DNA of 64,000 nucleotides from a virus, in the IMG/VR virus record IMGVR_UViG_3300002835_000075, positions 1 through 64,000 of that record; one strand, 5' to 3'. Made by a program: the position numbers and the translations under genes. The notes below the pieces were generated by a model, which worked only from the letters and a program-made list of their open reading frames with translations, did no database searches and was not told where the DNA came from. Shown here piece after piece: positions 40,320 to 48,473 of this stretch (positions within the stretch are counted from its first letter, which is position 1; each line of letters starts with the position of its first letter).

Positions 40320-41253
40320 AAAACAAATCGGAAAAGTCCGATACGTTCTTTGAAAAAATAGATTATCCATTCAGGTAAAAGTTTTGTCAGATTATTTGAC
40401 AAGTAATTGGAATGAAATTTTCATCTTTTAACTGATAAAGATATTGGGCCGTGTATAGTCCATAAATAATCTACGAAAGTAGGATAAAGTGAGTCATTTG
40501 TGTTAGATGATTTGCGGCTTCTTCGGGAGCTCGAGTACACAAGCGGGATACCGTTTAACCTTTAGTACCGAGGGCAACGCTGTAGGGAAAGTGGTTAGGT
40601 GATTTGGCGATGTGGGTCGTCAAATTGAGGTGGGAACACCAATAGGAATAACTCGTAGGAATATTTGCAAAACATGATATTATCCAATTTCATTATTGCG
40701 TGTTCCAATATAAAAGGATACTTAAAGCCGAAAGGTATGTTAGTGTACGAGTGGTGTCGTTACTAACCTTAATTTACTTCTACCAAGGAGTTAGTTTCGA
40801 AGTAGTCTTGAAATATGGAGATGGGGACATTTCACGGAGTAGTTGAGTATCGACTCGTTCAAAAGATGGGTTGGCTCGGTTGGCGGACCACTACTTCGAT
40901 AATCCACGACACAAAACTTATTATTATTAATAACCATTAAGAATAAATTAAGGAAAAGTGTCCGTCAGGTTTGGATGAAAGGTGACTACATAGTAATGAG
41001 CCGTTCATTGCACACAGAGATCCCAAGTCGATGTGTAATTATCCGAAAAACCTTTAGTCCCGCAAGGACGAGTTGGGGAGGCATCCTCGAGAAGAGTAGA
41101 TTAGGATGAGAGTAATTCAAACCTCAAGGAATGGTATACCTAAAAGACCGTCACTGAGAAATACTTCTCAAAAGGAAGTGGATAAGAGTAGAAACAATAA
41201 TGACTCTAAAGGTTCTCACACAAACGTGTAATCTCAGCGTTTCTTTTTTTTAA
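40320..41253 (+). ncRNA. Giant structured non-coding RNA candidate (about 930 nt)
   Basis: No supported gene. The stretch has its own host-type promoter, boxA-like site and a T-run end (ACACAAACGTGT hairpin, then TTTCTTTTTTTT). It is dense in stable tetraloop hairpins: CTAC-GAAA-GTAG (about 40472), GGCTTC-TTCG-GGAGCT (about 40515), a GCC-GAAA-GGT type loop (about 40728), GTCC-CGCAA-GGAC (about 41059), and CACACA...TGTGT (about 41010-41037). Size, phage setting, tRNA link and base composition fit GOLLD- or ROOL-type RNAs, but I cannot assign it to a class. Confidence 0.65.
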
Positions 41254-41278
41254 AATGGAGCCACCGGTAAAAAACATT

Positions 41279-41302
41279 AGGGACGAATCGTCCCTTTTTT
41301 TA
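41279..41302 (+). terminator. Terminator
   Basis: AGGGACGAATCGTCCCT hairpin followed by T7, downstream of the giant RNA. Confidence 0.85.
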
Positions 41303-41322
41303 TGCCCAAAAATTTAAGTATA

Positions 41323-41349
41323 AAAAAACCCCATCCGAAGATGAGGTTT
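41323..41349 (-). terminator. Terminator of tmRNA
   Basis: Read on the minus strand: AACCTCATC-TTCG-GATGGGGTT followed by T5-7, starting 5 bases after the CCA end. Confidence 0.85.
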
Positions 41350-41353
41350 CAAT

Positions 41354-41771
41354 TGGTGGACCTAGAGGGCTCCGACTCCCTCGTCCGGCTCGTTTTGTCA
41401 AAAAGACAACTACATGTTTAGGTTAAGGTTTTTCATACCTTCCAAAATATTTGGTTCCTATTTTGACATTGTCACCAAAAACTGTGTCGAGTTCACTTTT
41501 GTTACGGTAGCCCTCTGAACGAGACCGTTGTTTCCTTTTAGAGTGAAAACCAACTCATCTACGACTTCTGTTACTAGGTATCTGTCTGACCGACCCTCCG
41601 TTTCCGTATCTTATTAAGCTACAGTAACTTCAGAACCTCTTAGTAAACCAAGAGTTTCCATTTTGTTTAGCACATTGCCAGTTGTTTTCTAAGTCAGTTT
41701 TTAAAGAGATTAACTTAGTCCCTACATGCTTCTTTTATCCAACCAACGCCCGTCAAATCCGATATAGGCCC
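41354..41771 (-). ncRNA. ssrA: tmRNA (ssrA)
   Basis: 418 nt. The 5' end GGGCCTA pairs with 3' TAGGTCC, followed by A and an encoded CCA; the third pair is G-U, the alanine identity element. The 5' part has GGATTTGACGGG (E. coli GGATTCGACGGG). A CTAAGT/ACTTAG helix (PK1 position) precedes the tag frame. The tag most likely starts at GGC (41679), runs 21 codons, begins GNVLNK, ends SEVTVA and closes with tandem TAA TAA (E. coli ANDENYALAA, same GCTTAATAA end). The 3' part has ACATGTAG and CCGGACGAGGG as in bacterial tmRNA. It rescues stalled ribosomes; the non-LAA tag end may alter tag degradation. Confidence 0.9.
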
Positions 41772-41792
41772 ATATATCTTTAATGACTATTT

Positions 41793-41816
41793 TCAAAGAA
41801 CTATAGAACAAATATA
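41793..41816 (-). promoter_or_regulatory. Promoter and boxA-like site of tmRNA
   Basis: Minus strand: TTG (41837-41839), 20 bases, TATATTTG (41809-41816), then boxA-like GTTCTTTGA (41793-41801). Confidence 0.75.
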
Positions 41817-41854
41817 ATACAAAGATTTCACTTTGACAATATATTTATAAATAC

Positions 41855-42988
41855 ATGAGAAAAAGACTATTAATAGAAGAAGATATTGATGAACTTGAAG
41901 ATTTCAGAAAAATTCTACTTTTAAATAAAAGAAAGTTAGACCATAATGATGTTGTTTTTTACAATTCTGAAGGTAAAGATTTCAGTGATATTATTGAAGT
42001 AACTCCCCATGGTCTATTGTTTCATTTTAATGATTTAGAAGAATTTTTAAAGTTTTTCTTTCAAGAAACATATAAAGAAGGTACTGATGGTGAGTGGGAC
42101 GCTGGAAATTACGATAGAATGTATTACGGAAATTGGGACTTTTATAGTGAGTGTCAAGATAGGGCGTACGATGATTGGGATGAAGGATATCAATTAAATT
42201 ATTTTTGTGATTCTGCAATGTTAAAACTAAAACAACTTGCCGAGTTTTTAGACCCATCTACAAGTAAATATTTTGTAAAAACAAATAATCGTGGTATAAG
42301 ATATGATGGTGAAGGTAAACTACCAACGATATTGGATAAGTTTTTTCCTGGTCTTGGTGATAAAATTGATGAAATAGTTTGTAGAGGAAAAGATAGTGCA
42401 GTTTCTAGTGGAGCTCAAGAATTGATAGAAAATACTTATTGTGATGGTCTAAAACAATTTGGTATTGAAAATTGGGGTAGTAGTAGACTTACAAATTGTT
42501 TTAAAACTTACTTTATAAGTTGGGGTAATCTTGTTCAGTTGTATATAGATAAAGGGGACTTTGATGAGAATGTATTGGATCTATTATTTAGCACAATCGA
42601 AAGGGGTTTTAATAATCATCCACCTGAGTATTATGAAATTGAATATAGTGTTTGGGATAATGAAATTTTTGAAAGTGAGACTTGTGAGAAACTTGAGGAT
42701 CTGATGGATGAGTATATTGAAAAGGCTCACGAAGAAATTAACTCAGATTATATTGAGATAATGAGAAAACTTGGAGAATTGAAATTATTTGTATTCAAAC
42801 AATTACCTGATAAAAAACATTACCTTAAAGTTGAGAAAGTTGACCCTGAAACCCTTAAAGTGACATTTAGAGTTGGGACCTCACGACAAAATTGGAACTC
42901 TAAAATGGGTGTTTCTGATGTTGATAGTGTGATTGCAATGGCAACTCAGCCAGGTTTATTTAACCCGACTGAGTATAGAATTAGTTAA
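41855..42988 (+). CDS. Large hypothetical protein with partial leader
   Basis: 377 residues. Starts RKRLLIEEDIDELEDFRKIL, a distant form of the shared leader. Acidic and rich in Trp/Tyr/Asp (GNYDRMYYGNWDFYSECQDRAYDDWDEGY). No domain recognised. TATTTATAA box about 14 bases before the ATG. Its stop overlaps the stop of the convergent M20-type peptidase gene by 4 bases. Confidence 0.75.
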   Translation: MRKRLLIEEDIDELEDFRKILLLNKRKLDHNDVVFYNSEGKDFSDIIEVTPHGLLFHFNDLEEFLKFFFQETYKEGTDGEWDAGNYDRMYYGNWDFYSECQDRAYDDWDEGYQLNYFCDSAMLKLKQLAEFLDPSTSKYFVKTNNRGIRYDGEGKLPTILDKFFPGLGDKIDEIVCRGKDSAVSSGAQELIENTYCDGLKQFGIENWGSSRLTNCFKTYFISWGNLVQLYIDKGDFDENVLDLLFSTIERGFNNHPPEYYEIEYSVWDNEIFESETCEKLEDLMDEYIEKAHEEINSDYIEIMRKLGELKLFVFKQLPDKKHYLKVEKVDPETLKVTFRVGTSRQNWNSKMGVSDVDSVIAMATQPGLFNPTEYRIS

Positions 42989-44019
42989 TATTCGTCTAAA
43001 GAGTAACGGTTTTTTAAAATCTCATATAATTTATAACCATCTTCATTGTCAATATAAAGTTGGTTTTCGTCGTATAGATCTGAAATTATTATACCATTCT
43101 TTTCTTCTATTACATCAACTGTGGATAATTGATGAACTTCATCATAAAAAGGTTTATCATCTTGAAAATCAAAAATGCTTGGTTGGGGTTTAATTTCTTC
43201 TTTGAACTCATATTTTTTTAAACCCAATTTATCAACCATGTTTTTTCCTGCAACAATTGCTCTTTCTACATCAGAAATACAAACAAACTCATTTGACGTA
43301 TGCATGTTATAATAACCACATGACATATTGATACAAGAAAAATCACCATATTGTTTAACCATCATAATATCGGTGTAAGGGTGGGATTGGACCATCATTT
43401 CATTTTCGAATCCTTCTGAGATTGCTTGTAACGCCAATGGAAAAAACTCACCATTCTTATCAAATAATACCGTTCCTGAACAACTATAAGAAATCAAGTG
43501 ATCACCAGGGGCATCATATTGGGTGCAATATCCAACATCTTTTAAAAAGTCCTTATCTAAGTTTCTTGACCCATGACAACCTGTTTCTTCGGAGACAAAA
43601 AATGCAACTTTTACTTTATCTAATTGTTTAAGTAATTCTAAACAAATAAAAATTCCACACTTATCGTCACCACCAATACCTGTTGGTTTATTTTCTTTTG
43701 TGTATGCCTTTAAACATAAAACTTGATCGGATCCAAAATCTTTTCCAAATGTGTATGGTCTAACAAGATATTCTTCTTCAACGATAATCTCATCAACAAG
43801 ATTATGAACCGTGTCGGTGTGTGAAATAAACATGGGATAAAATTCACTTTCATCTAATATTCCTTTTGTTACGTAGATGTTTTTATGACCATCACATGCA
43901 ATTTCAATACCTTCTATGTGTGAAAGTTCATTTAATATATAATCTACCATCTTATCTTCTTGATAAGTTTTGGTTGGAACCGATAATAGTTCTTTGAGTT
44001 TTGTTGTGTTCATATTCAT
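42985..44019 (-). CDS. M20-type metallopeptidase
   Basis: 344 residues. Zinc-ligand motifs in order: SHTDT (about 68), GIGGDDKCG (about 117), SEETGCHGS (catalytic Glu, about 142), and a C-terminal GYYNMHTSNEF (His, about 262). This is the M20 family of di-/tripeptidases and deacetylases, nearest to peptidase T in feel, without a full lid domain. Expected to be cytoplasmic. A host-like metabolic gene; possible roles are peptide recycling or removal of a peptide signal. Confidence 0.88.
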   Translation of the reverse strand: MNMNTTKLKELLSVPTKTYQEDKMVDYILNELSHIEGIEIACDGHKNIYVTKGILDESEFYPMFISHTDTVHNLVDEIIVEEEYLVRPYTFGKDFGSDQVLCLKAYTKENKPTGIGGDDKCGIFICLELLKQLDKVKVAFFVSEETGCHGSRNLDKDFLKDVGYCTQYDAPGDHLISYSCSGTVLFDKNGEFFPLALQAISEGFENEMMVQSHPYTDIMMVKQYGDFSCINMSCGYYNMHTSNEFVCISDVERAIVAGKNMVDKLGLKKYEFKEEIKPQPSIFDFQDDKPFYDEVHQLSTVDVIEEKNGIIISDLYDENQLYIDNEDGYKLYEILKNRYSLDEY

Positions 44020-44078
44020 TTATACAAAAATAAATAAAATTTTTCAACTTAACAAAGTATTTATCAAATAAATTAGTT

Positions 44079-44576
44079 ATGAATAGAAGTTTTAGTAAAA
44101 TTAGACACATCCAAGAAGCAAACTTGATGTTGGAAAACAGAAGATTAGTGGAAAATAATAGATCATTTTTGACTGAACAAACTATCGCAAACAACATAGC
44201 ACCTTTGTTTGTGAATGAGTTTAATAGAGTTATGGCCGCATATAAAAAAGGAGACGCCAAAATACCAACTTATACAGCAAAATATGAAAAAACTGATGAC
44301 TATAAAGGAAAAATTGGTATTTATGCTGACGGCAAACTACAACTTACGTCTTTAAAAGATTTTGGAGTTGCGGTAACCGCACCATTTTCAACAGGAACTA
44401 AAGATGAATATGGAACAGATATTGGTGTGTTAGATAAATTGATGTTATTTAGCACTGGATTACAAAGTCAAATAGATGGAATTCAAAATATTGATAATAC
44501 TGTTAAATCATATTTGAAGACTGCGGTTAGAAGTGGTATAGACACAACTAAACTTAATTTCACACAAAAAAAATAA
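44079..44576 (+). CDS. Leader-bearing phage protein
   Basis: 165 residues. N-terminal 33 residues contain repeated candidate cleavage sites (N-L-M-L-E before N, S-F-L-T-E before Q). Mature part is a soluble alpha/beta domain (KYEKTDDYKGKIGIYADGKLQLTSLKDFGV). TATTTAT box upstream. Similar in layout to the protein at 45137. Confidence 0.75.
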   Translation: MNRSFSKIRHIQEANLMLENRRLVENNRSFLTEQTIANNIAPLFVNEFNRVMAAYKKGDAKIPTYTAKYEKTDDYKGKIGIYADGKLQLTSLKDFGVAVTAPFSTGTKDEYGTDIGVLDKLMLFSTGLQSQIDGIQNIDNTVKSYLKTAVRSGIDTTKLNFTQKK

Positions 44577-44605
44577 ACCCCAATCCAAAACAGATCAGGG
44601 TTTAA
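44575..44605. terminator. Terminator between convergent genes
   Basis: AAACCCCAATCC ... AGGGTTT hairpin; weaker than others. Confidence 0.45.
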
Positions 44606-44608
44606 GGT

Positions 44609-45031
44609 TTAACAAGATTTAAAAATTTTAAATCTGTTTGCTTTCATAATTGTTGTTGAGAATTCAAAAAAACAATACCAAGTAACACTTTCATTGGTTG
44701 GGTCCATGTTTATCAATAGACCATAATTAAGACCTTCTTGTAAAATCTGAACTTGTAAGAGATCTTCAGAAATCTTTTCAAATGATATAGGTAACACACT
44801 TACGATCTCGTCTTCTCTATAAAATGAAGAGGTTTTTTCATTTAAGTCAAAAACATATTTTGTTTTAGAGTTGTCAATTTCAAATATATAATCGGGATTC
44901 ATTAACACAGAATCAACCGTGGTGTTTCTATAAGAAACAAAGTCCTGTTTTTCATATAACTCAACAATTAACTTTTGAGAGAAAGAAAAAAAAGAAAATG
45001 ATAAAAGAATTAATAAAAGGTAAGTTTTCAT
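44609..45031 (-). CDS. Secreted protein with signal peptide
   Basis: 140 residues. Signal KTYLLLILLSFSFFSFSQ, then a beta-rich mature domain (about 120 residues) ending in KANRFKIFKSC. A minus-strand TATCTTTG box lies at 45060-45067. Host-like secreted protein of unknown role. Confidence 0.7.
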   Translation of the reverse strand: MKTYLLLILLSFSFFSFSQKLIVELYEKQDFVSYRNTTVDSVLMNPDYIFEIDNSKTKYVFDLNEKTSSFYREDEIVSVLPISFEKISEDLLQVQILQEGLNYGLLINMDPTNESVTWYCFFEFSTTIMKANRFKIFKSC

Positions 45032-45059
45032 AGATATTGTTTTTTTGATGTTATTACTA

Positions 45060-45067
45060 CAAAGATA
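45060..45067 (-). promoter_or_regulatory. Host-type -7 box (TATCTTTG)
   Basis: Minus strand, 29 bases before the start of the secreted protein gene; I see no clear TTG at the -33 position. Confidence 0.45.
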
Positions 45068-45136
45068 TATAAAAGTTTGAATAAAAAAAAAACTTTTTCT
45101 TTTTTTTTGTGTATTATATAATTAAATAAAAAACAT

Positions 45137-45640
45137 ATGAAAAAATTTTTAATATCAGAATCAGAAAAACAACGAATTTTGGGAATGCACAAAAATGCAA
45201 TTAGAAAAGAATATTTGACGGAGGATGATGTGGCTGCAAAACTTTCAGGTTTAATGAACAATATAGTTTCGGCTGCGAATACTGCAATAAACACGTATAA
45301 TGGAGCTAATAATTCTAAAGTTCCAAATGTTACAATTACATCTCAAAATGACCCTAGTGAAATTAATTCTTTATTATATTCATTCAATATGAGTAATCAG
45401 TCGATTGGTGAGGTTAGTGATAAATACACTATTGGTAATTTATATCCCGCTGGTTGGCCCGAATTTGAAAAGAAAATTTATAAGTCGTTTAAACCTAGTG
45501 TAAATACGTTTTTATCAGATAAATTGGCAGCTAATGGGGTTCCAAAAGGAAATCAAACTGATTGGCAAAATAACGTCACTGGTGCTATATTTAAAGTCCT
45601 AAATAATTTTCAAGGTTTTAATAAACCTACTCAAAAATAA
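45137..45640 (+). CDS. Leader-bearing phage protein
   Basis: 167 residues. Leader KKFLISESEKQRILGMHKNA... with L-T-E before D-D near residue 31; nearly the same leader as 5883 (NEKNRILNMHKSA). The mature part has an N-terminal helical segment and no recognised domain (NLYPAGWPEFEKKIYKSFKPSVNTFLSDKL). Confidence 0.75.
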   Translation: MKKFLISESEKQRILGMHKNAIRKEYLTEDDVAAKLSGLMNNIVSAANTAINTYNGANNSKVPNVTITSQNDPSEINSLLYSFNMSNQSIGEVSDKYTIGNLYPAGWPEFEKKIYKSFKPSVNTFLSDKLAANGVPKGNQTDWQNNVTGAIFKVLNNFQGFNKPTQK

Positions 45641-45648
45641 AAAAACAA

Positions 45649-45682
45649 AAAACCCCATCCTTTAAGGTGGGGTTTCTTTTTA
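45649..45682. terminator. Bidirectional terminator
   Basis: AAACCCCATCCTTTAAGGTGGGGTTT followed by CTTTTT, between convergent genes. Confidence 0.8.
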
Positions 45683-46192
45683 TTTATACATTGTCAAAAC
45701 ACAGTAAAAGGTGGGATTATTTTGATAGAACACATCCCCATAATAAATTGTGTTTGATACTTTAGACCCAACACAAACACCATCGTATTTTGTATCAAGT
45801 AAAAGCGCGTTATGTGATGGAGAATTTTTCCATATTTCTAAAACTCGATTAGCTCTTTCTTCATCTGTTTTTTTATCATCGAATGTGCATAAATTTTCAC
45901 CAATGTAATTATAGTTATAACCGTATAGGTAGGTAATTCGATCTATAAAATTATCAAAAGTTTGACCAAAGGACGATTGTAACCTTTGTGAGTGATCGAA
46001 AGGCATCGTCGATGTCTCAACCATGTAAGTAAGCATTTGTGTATTTGCCAACTTTGCTTCAGGGGAATACTTTAATGGTGTAAGACCATATTCTTTTCGG
46101 TATTGGTTAACTTTTTTAATGATTAGATCATTTACGGTCTGACCAAAACTGTTAAAGAAAATAAAGAAGATAAAAATTGATATTGTTTTCAT
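45680..46192 (-). CDS. Secreted CAP-domain (SCP/PR1) protein
   Basis: 170 residues. Signal peptide KTISIFIFFIFFNSFGQ, then a CAP domain: NQYRKEYGLTPLKYSPEAKLANTQ, MPFDHSQRLQSS (His), YIGENLCTF (Glu), EIWKNSPSHNALLLDTKYDGVCVG (Ser-His). Residue pattern matches bacterial YkwD-like CAP proteins. Exported; the role in a phage is unknown. Minus-strand TACATTTG box at 46210-46217. Confidence 0.9.
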   Translation of the reverse strand: MKTISIFIFFIFFNSFGQTVNDLIIKKVNQYRKEYGLTPLKYSPEAKLANTQMLTYMVETSTMPFDHSQRLQSSFGQTFDNFIDRITYLYGYNYNYIGENLCTFDDKKTDEERANRVLEIWKNSPSHNALLLDTKYDGVCVGSKVSNTIYYGDVFYQNNPTFYCVLTMYK

Positions 46193-46209
46193 TTGTTAGA
46201 TTTATACTA

Positions 46210-46217
46210 CAAATGTA
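46210..46217 (-). promoter_or_regulatory. Host-type -7 box (TACATTTG)
   Basis: Minus strand, 18 bases before the CAP gene start; -33 element not clear. Confidence 0.45.
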
Positions 46218-46255
46218 AAATTAATTTCTCTAATAAAAAAACTAAATCAATATTT

Positions 46256-48343
46256 TTATTCAGTTTTTTTTCTTCCCCTTCTTTTTGGTTTTTCTTCTTT
46301 ATTTGTCACAATAATTTCGTCGTTTTCAACAACCAACATATATTCCTCGTTCTCCTCAATTTCAGACATCAATATTTTTTCTGAAATCAAATCTTCAATT
46401 TTGTCTTGAATCGCTCGTTTTATAGGTCTTGCCCCAAATGTTTCATCAAATCCGACCTTTGATATAAAGTCAATTAAATCTTGGTTATATGAAAAGATAT
46501 AATGTTTTTCTAGAACTCTACTTAACAATTTATCAACCTCAAGTTTTGTGATCTGATCAATATGACTTTTTTCTAAACTATTAAATATAATTACATCATC
46601 AATTCTATTCAAAAATTCAGGAGCAAAAAACTTCTTTAATTCTTTCTTTAATACTTCTTGTTTTTCTTCTTCTAGAACAACATCACTTTTTGTGGTTTTA
46701 AACCCGACACCTGTTCCGAAGTCTTGAAGTTTTTTAACCCCAATGTTAGAAGTCATAATAATCAAACAATTTTTGAAGTTGATTTTACGACCCAAAGAAT
46801 CTGTAATGTGACCATCATCCAATAATTGAAGAAGAGTTGAAAATATGTCTTTGTGTGCCTTTTCGATCTCATCAAATAATACCACCGAATATGGTTTGTT
46901 TTTAACTTGTTCTGTCAATTGACCACCCTCATCATGTCCAACATATCCCGGAGGAGATCCAATAAGACGAGATATTGTATGTTTTTCTTGATATTCACTC
47001 ATATCAACTCTAATCATATTATCAGGACTTCCAAAGATTTCTTTTGCCAATTGTTTTGCCAAATAAGTTTTTCCAACTCCGGTGGAACCAAGAAAAATAA
47101 ATGATCCGATTGGTTTATTTGGATCTTTGATCCCCATACGATTTCTTCTGATTGCCTTTGAAATTTTATTGACCGCCTCTTCTTGACCGATAACTTTGGA
47201 ATTCAAATTTGAATTCAAACTAATCAAACTATTTCTTTCATCGACGTTGATATTTGAGATTGGAATTTTAGTCATATTTGACACGACTTCATAAATCAAT
47301 TCTTCAGGGATATTTCTTTTACTACTTCTTAAGTGTTCCTCAAATTTCTTTTTTTCTTCTTCTAATTTGGACAACACACTTCTTTCACGATCTCGTAATT
47401 CGGCCGCTTGTTCGTAGTTTTGTTTTTTAATTACATTAAATTTTTCTTGTTTGATTTGGTTTGCTTGTTCTTTCAAATCTTCAATTTCCTTTGGTAATTT
47501 AATGTCAATTTGCATTCTTGCTCCAACTTCATCTAAAATATCAAAGGCCTTATCAGGAAACTCACGATCTGTGATATATCGGTCTGCTAACTCAACAAAT
47601 ATTTTTAATGTCTCATCGTCGTATGAAACTTTATGGTGATCCTCATATTTTAATTTACTCAACTTTAAAATCTCCAACGTTTCTTCTTTTGTTGCAGGAT
47701 CTACGATGACTTTTTGAAACCTTCTTTCTAATGCTCCATCTTTTTCAAAGTTTGTTCGATATTCGTCTAAGGTTGTTGCTCCAATACATTGGATTTCACC
47801 TCTTGATAGTGCCGGTTTAAATATGTTTGAAGCGTCTAACGATCCTGAACTATTCCCTGCTCCAACTATTGTGTGAATTTCATCAATAAATAAAATAATA
47901 TTTGGTGAGTTTTGTAATTCCTCAATAATAACTTTCATTCTTTCTTCAAACTGACCACGGTATTTTGTTCCTGCAACCAAAGAATTCATATCTAAAGATA
48001 CGATTCTTTTATCCATAAGGTTTTTTGGACATTCTCCATCGTGAATCATCATCGCAAGACCCTCAACGATCGCAGTTTTACCCGCTCCTGGTTCTCCAAT
48101 AATAATCGGGTTATTTTTTTTCCTACGAGAAAGAATCTGAGCAATTCTCAATATTTCCTTCTTTCTTCCAATTACAGGATCAAGTTTCCCGTCTTGTGCT
48201 AACTTATTTAAATCTTTACTGAAATTATCCAAAACAGGTGTTGTGCTGTCGGGTTTCTTTTTTGATTTGTCGTTTCCTTCATCCATAAATTCTAACATAA
48301 CTTTTTTTTTCAAATTATAGAAATAACTTTTTATAAAGTCCAT
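46256..48343 (-). CDS. ClpC-like AAA+ unfoldase
   Basis: 695 residues from ATG 48343 (the frame stays open further but runs into the divergent dnaK leader; later Met codons at 48298 and 48286 are possible). Two AAA+ modules: D1 with [13 protein letters not shown] and [10 protein letters not shown]2 with [15 protein letters not shown] and [15 protein letters not shown] motif ([28 protein letters not shown]) sits in the middle domain as in ClpC. GVGF in D2 is in the position of the ClpP-docking loop. The N-terminal Clp_N repeat domain is missing. Likely partner: host ClpP. Confidence 0.92.
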   Translation of the reverse strand: MDFIKSYFYNLKKKVMLEFMDEGNDKSKKKPDSTTPVLDNFSKDLNKLAQDGKLDPVIGRKKEILRIAQILSRRKKNNPIIIGEPGAGKTAIVEGLAMMIHDGECPKNLMDKRIVSLDMNSLVAGTKYRGQFEERMKVIIEELQNSPNIILFIDEIHTIVGAGNSSGSLDASNIFKPALSRGEIQCIGATTLDEYRTNFEKDGALERRFQKVIVDPATKEETLEILKLSKLKYEDHHKVSYDDETLKIFVELADRYITDREFPDKAFDILDEVGARMQIDIKLPKEIEDLKEQANQIKQEKFNVIKKQNYEQAAELRDRERSVLSKLEEEKKKFEEHLRSSKRNIPEELIYEVVSNMTKIPISNINVDERNSLISLNSNLNSKVIGQEEAVNKISKAIRRNRMGIKDPNKPIGSFIFLGSTGVGKTYLAKQLAKEIFGSPDNMIRVDMSEYQEKHTISRLIGSPPGYVGHDEGGQLTEQVKNKPYSVVLFDEIEKAHKDIFSTLLQLLDDGHITDSLGRKINFKNCLIIMTSNIGVKKLQDFGTGVGFKTTKSDVVLEEEKQEVLKKELKKFFAPEFLNRIDDVIIFNSLEKSHIDQITKLEVDKLLSRVLEKHYIFSYNQDLIDFISKVGFDETFGARPIKRAIQDKIEDLISEKILMSEIEENEEYMLVVENDEIIVTNKEEKPKRRGRKKTE

Positions 48344-48473
48344 AACTGAACACTTGTCAGGTTTTTTATTTGTTATATGACAAATTGTCAGTATATTTAT
48401 TTTTTCTAAAAATGGCACACTATTGGTGTTCAATGGCGAAAAAATAAACTTAAAAACAAAATGTATTAAAAAA
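48344..48473. promoter_or_regulatory. Divergent promoter region clpC / dnaK
   Basis: 130 bases between the divergent chaperone genes, with TGACAAATTGTCA (palindrome at about 48378-48390) and TATATTTATT; candidate control site for both genes. Confidence 0.45.

Noticed and set aside
40320-41253. RNase P RNA, rRNA or group I intron
   Set aside because: I looked for the conserved RNase P, rRNA and P/Q/R/S-type core sequences and saw none; the region also does not interrupt a gene.
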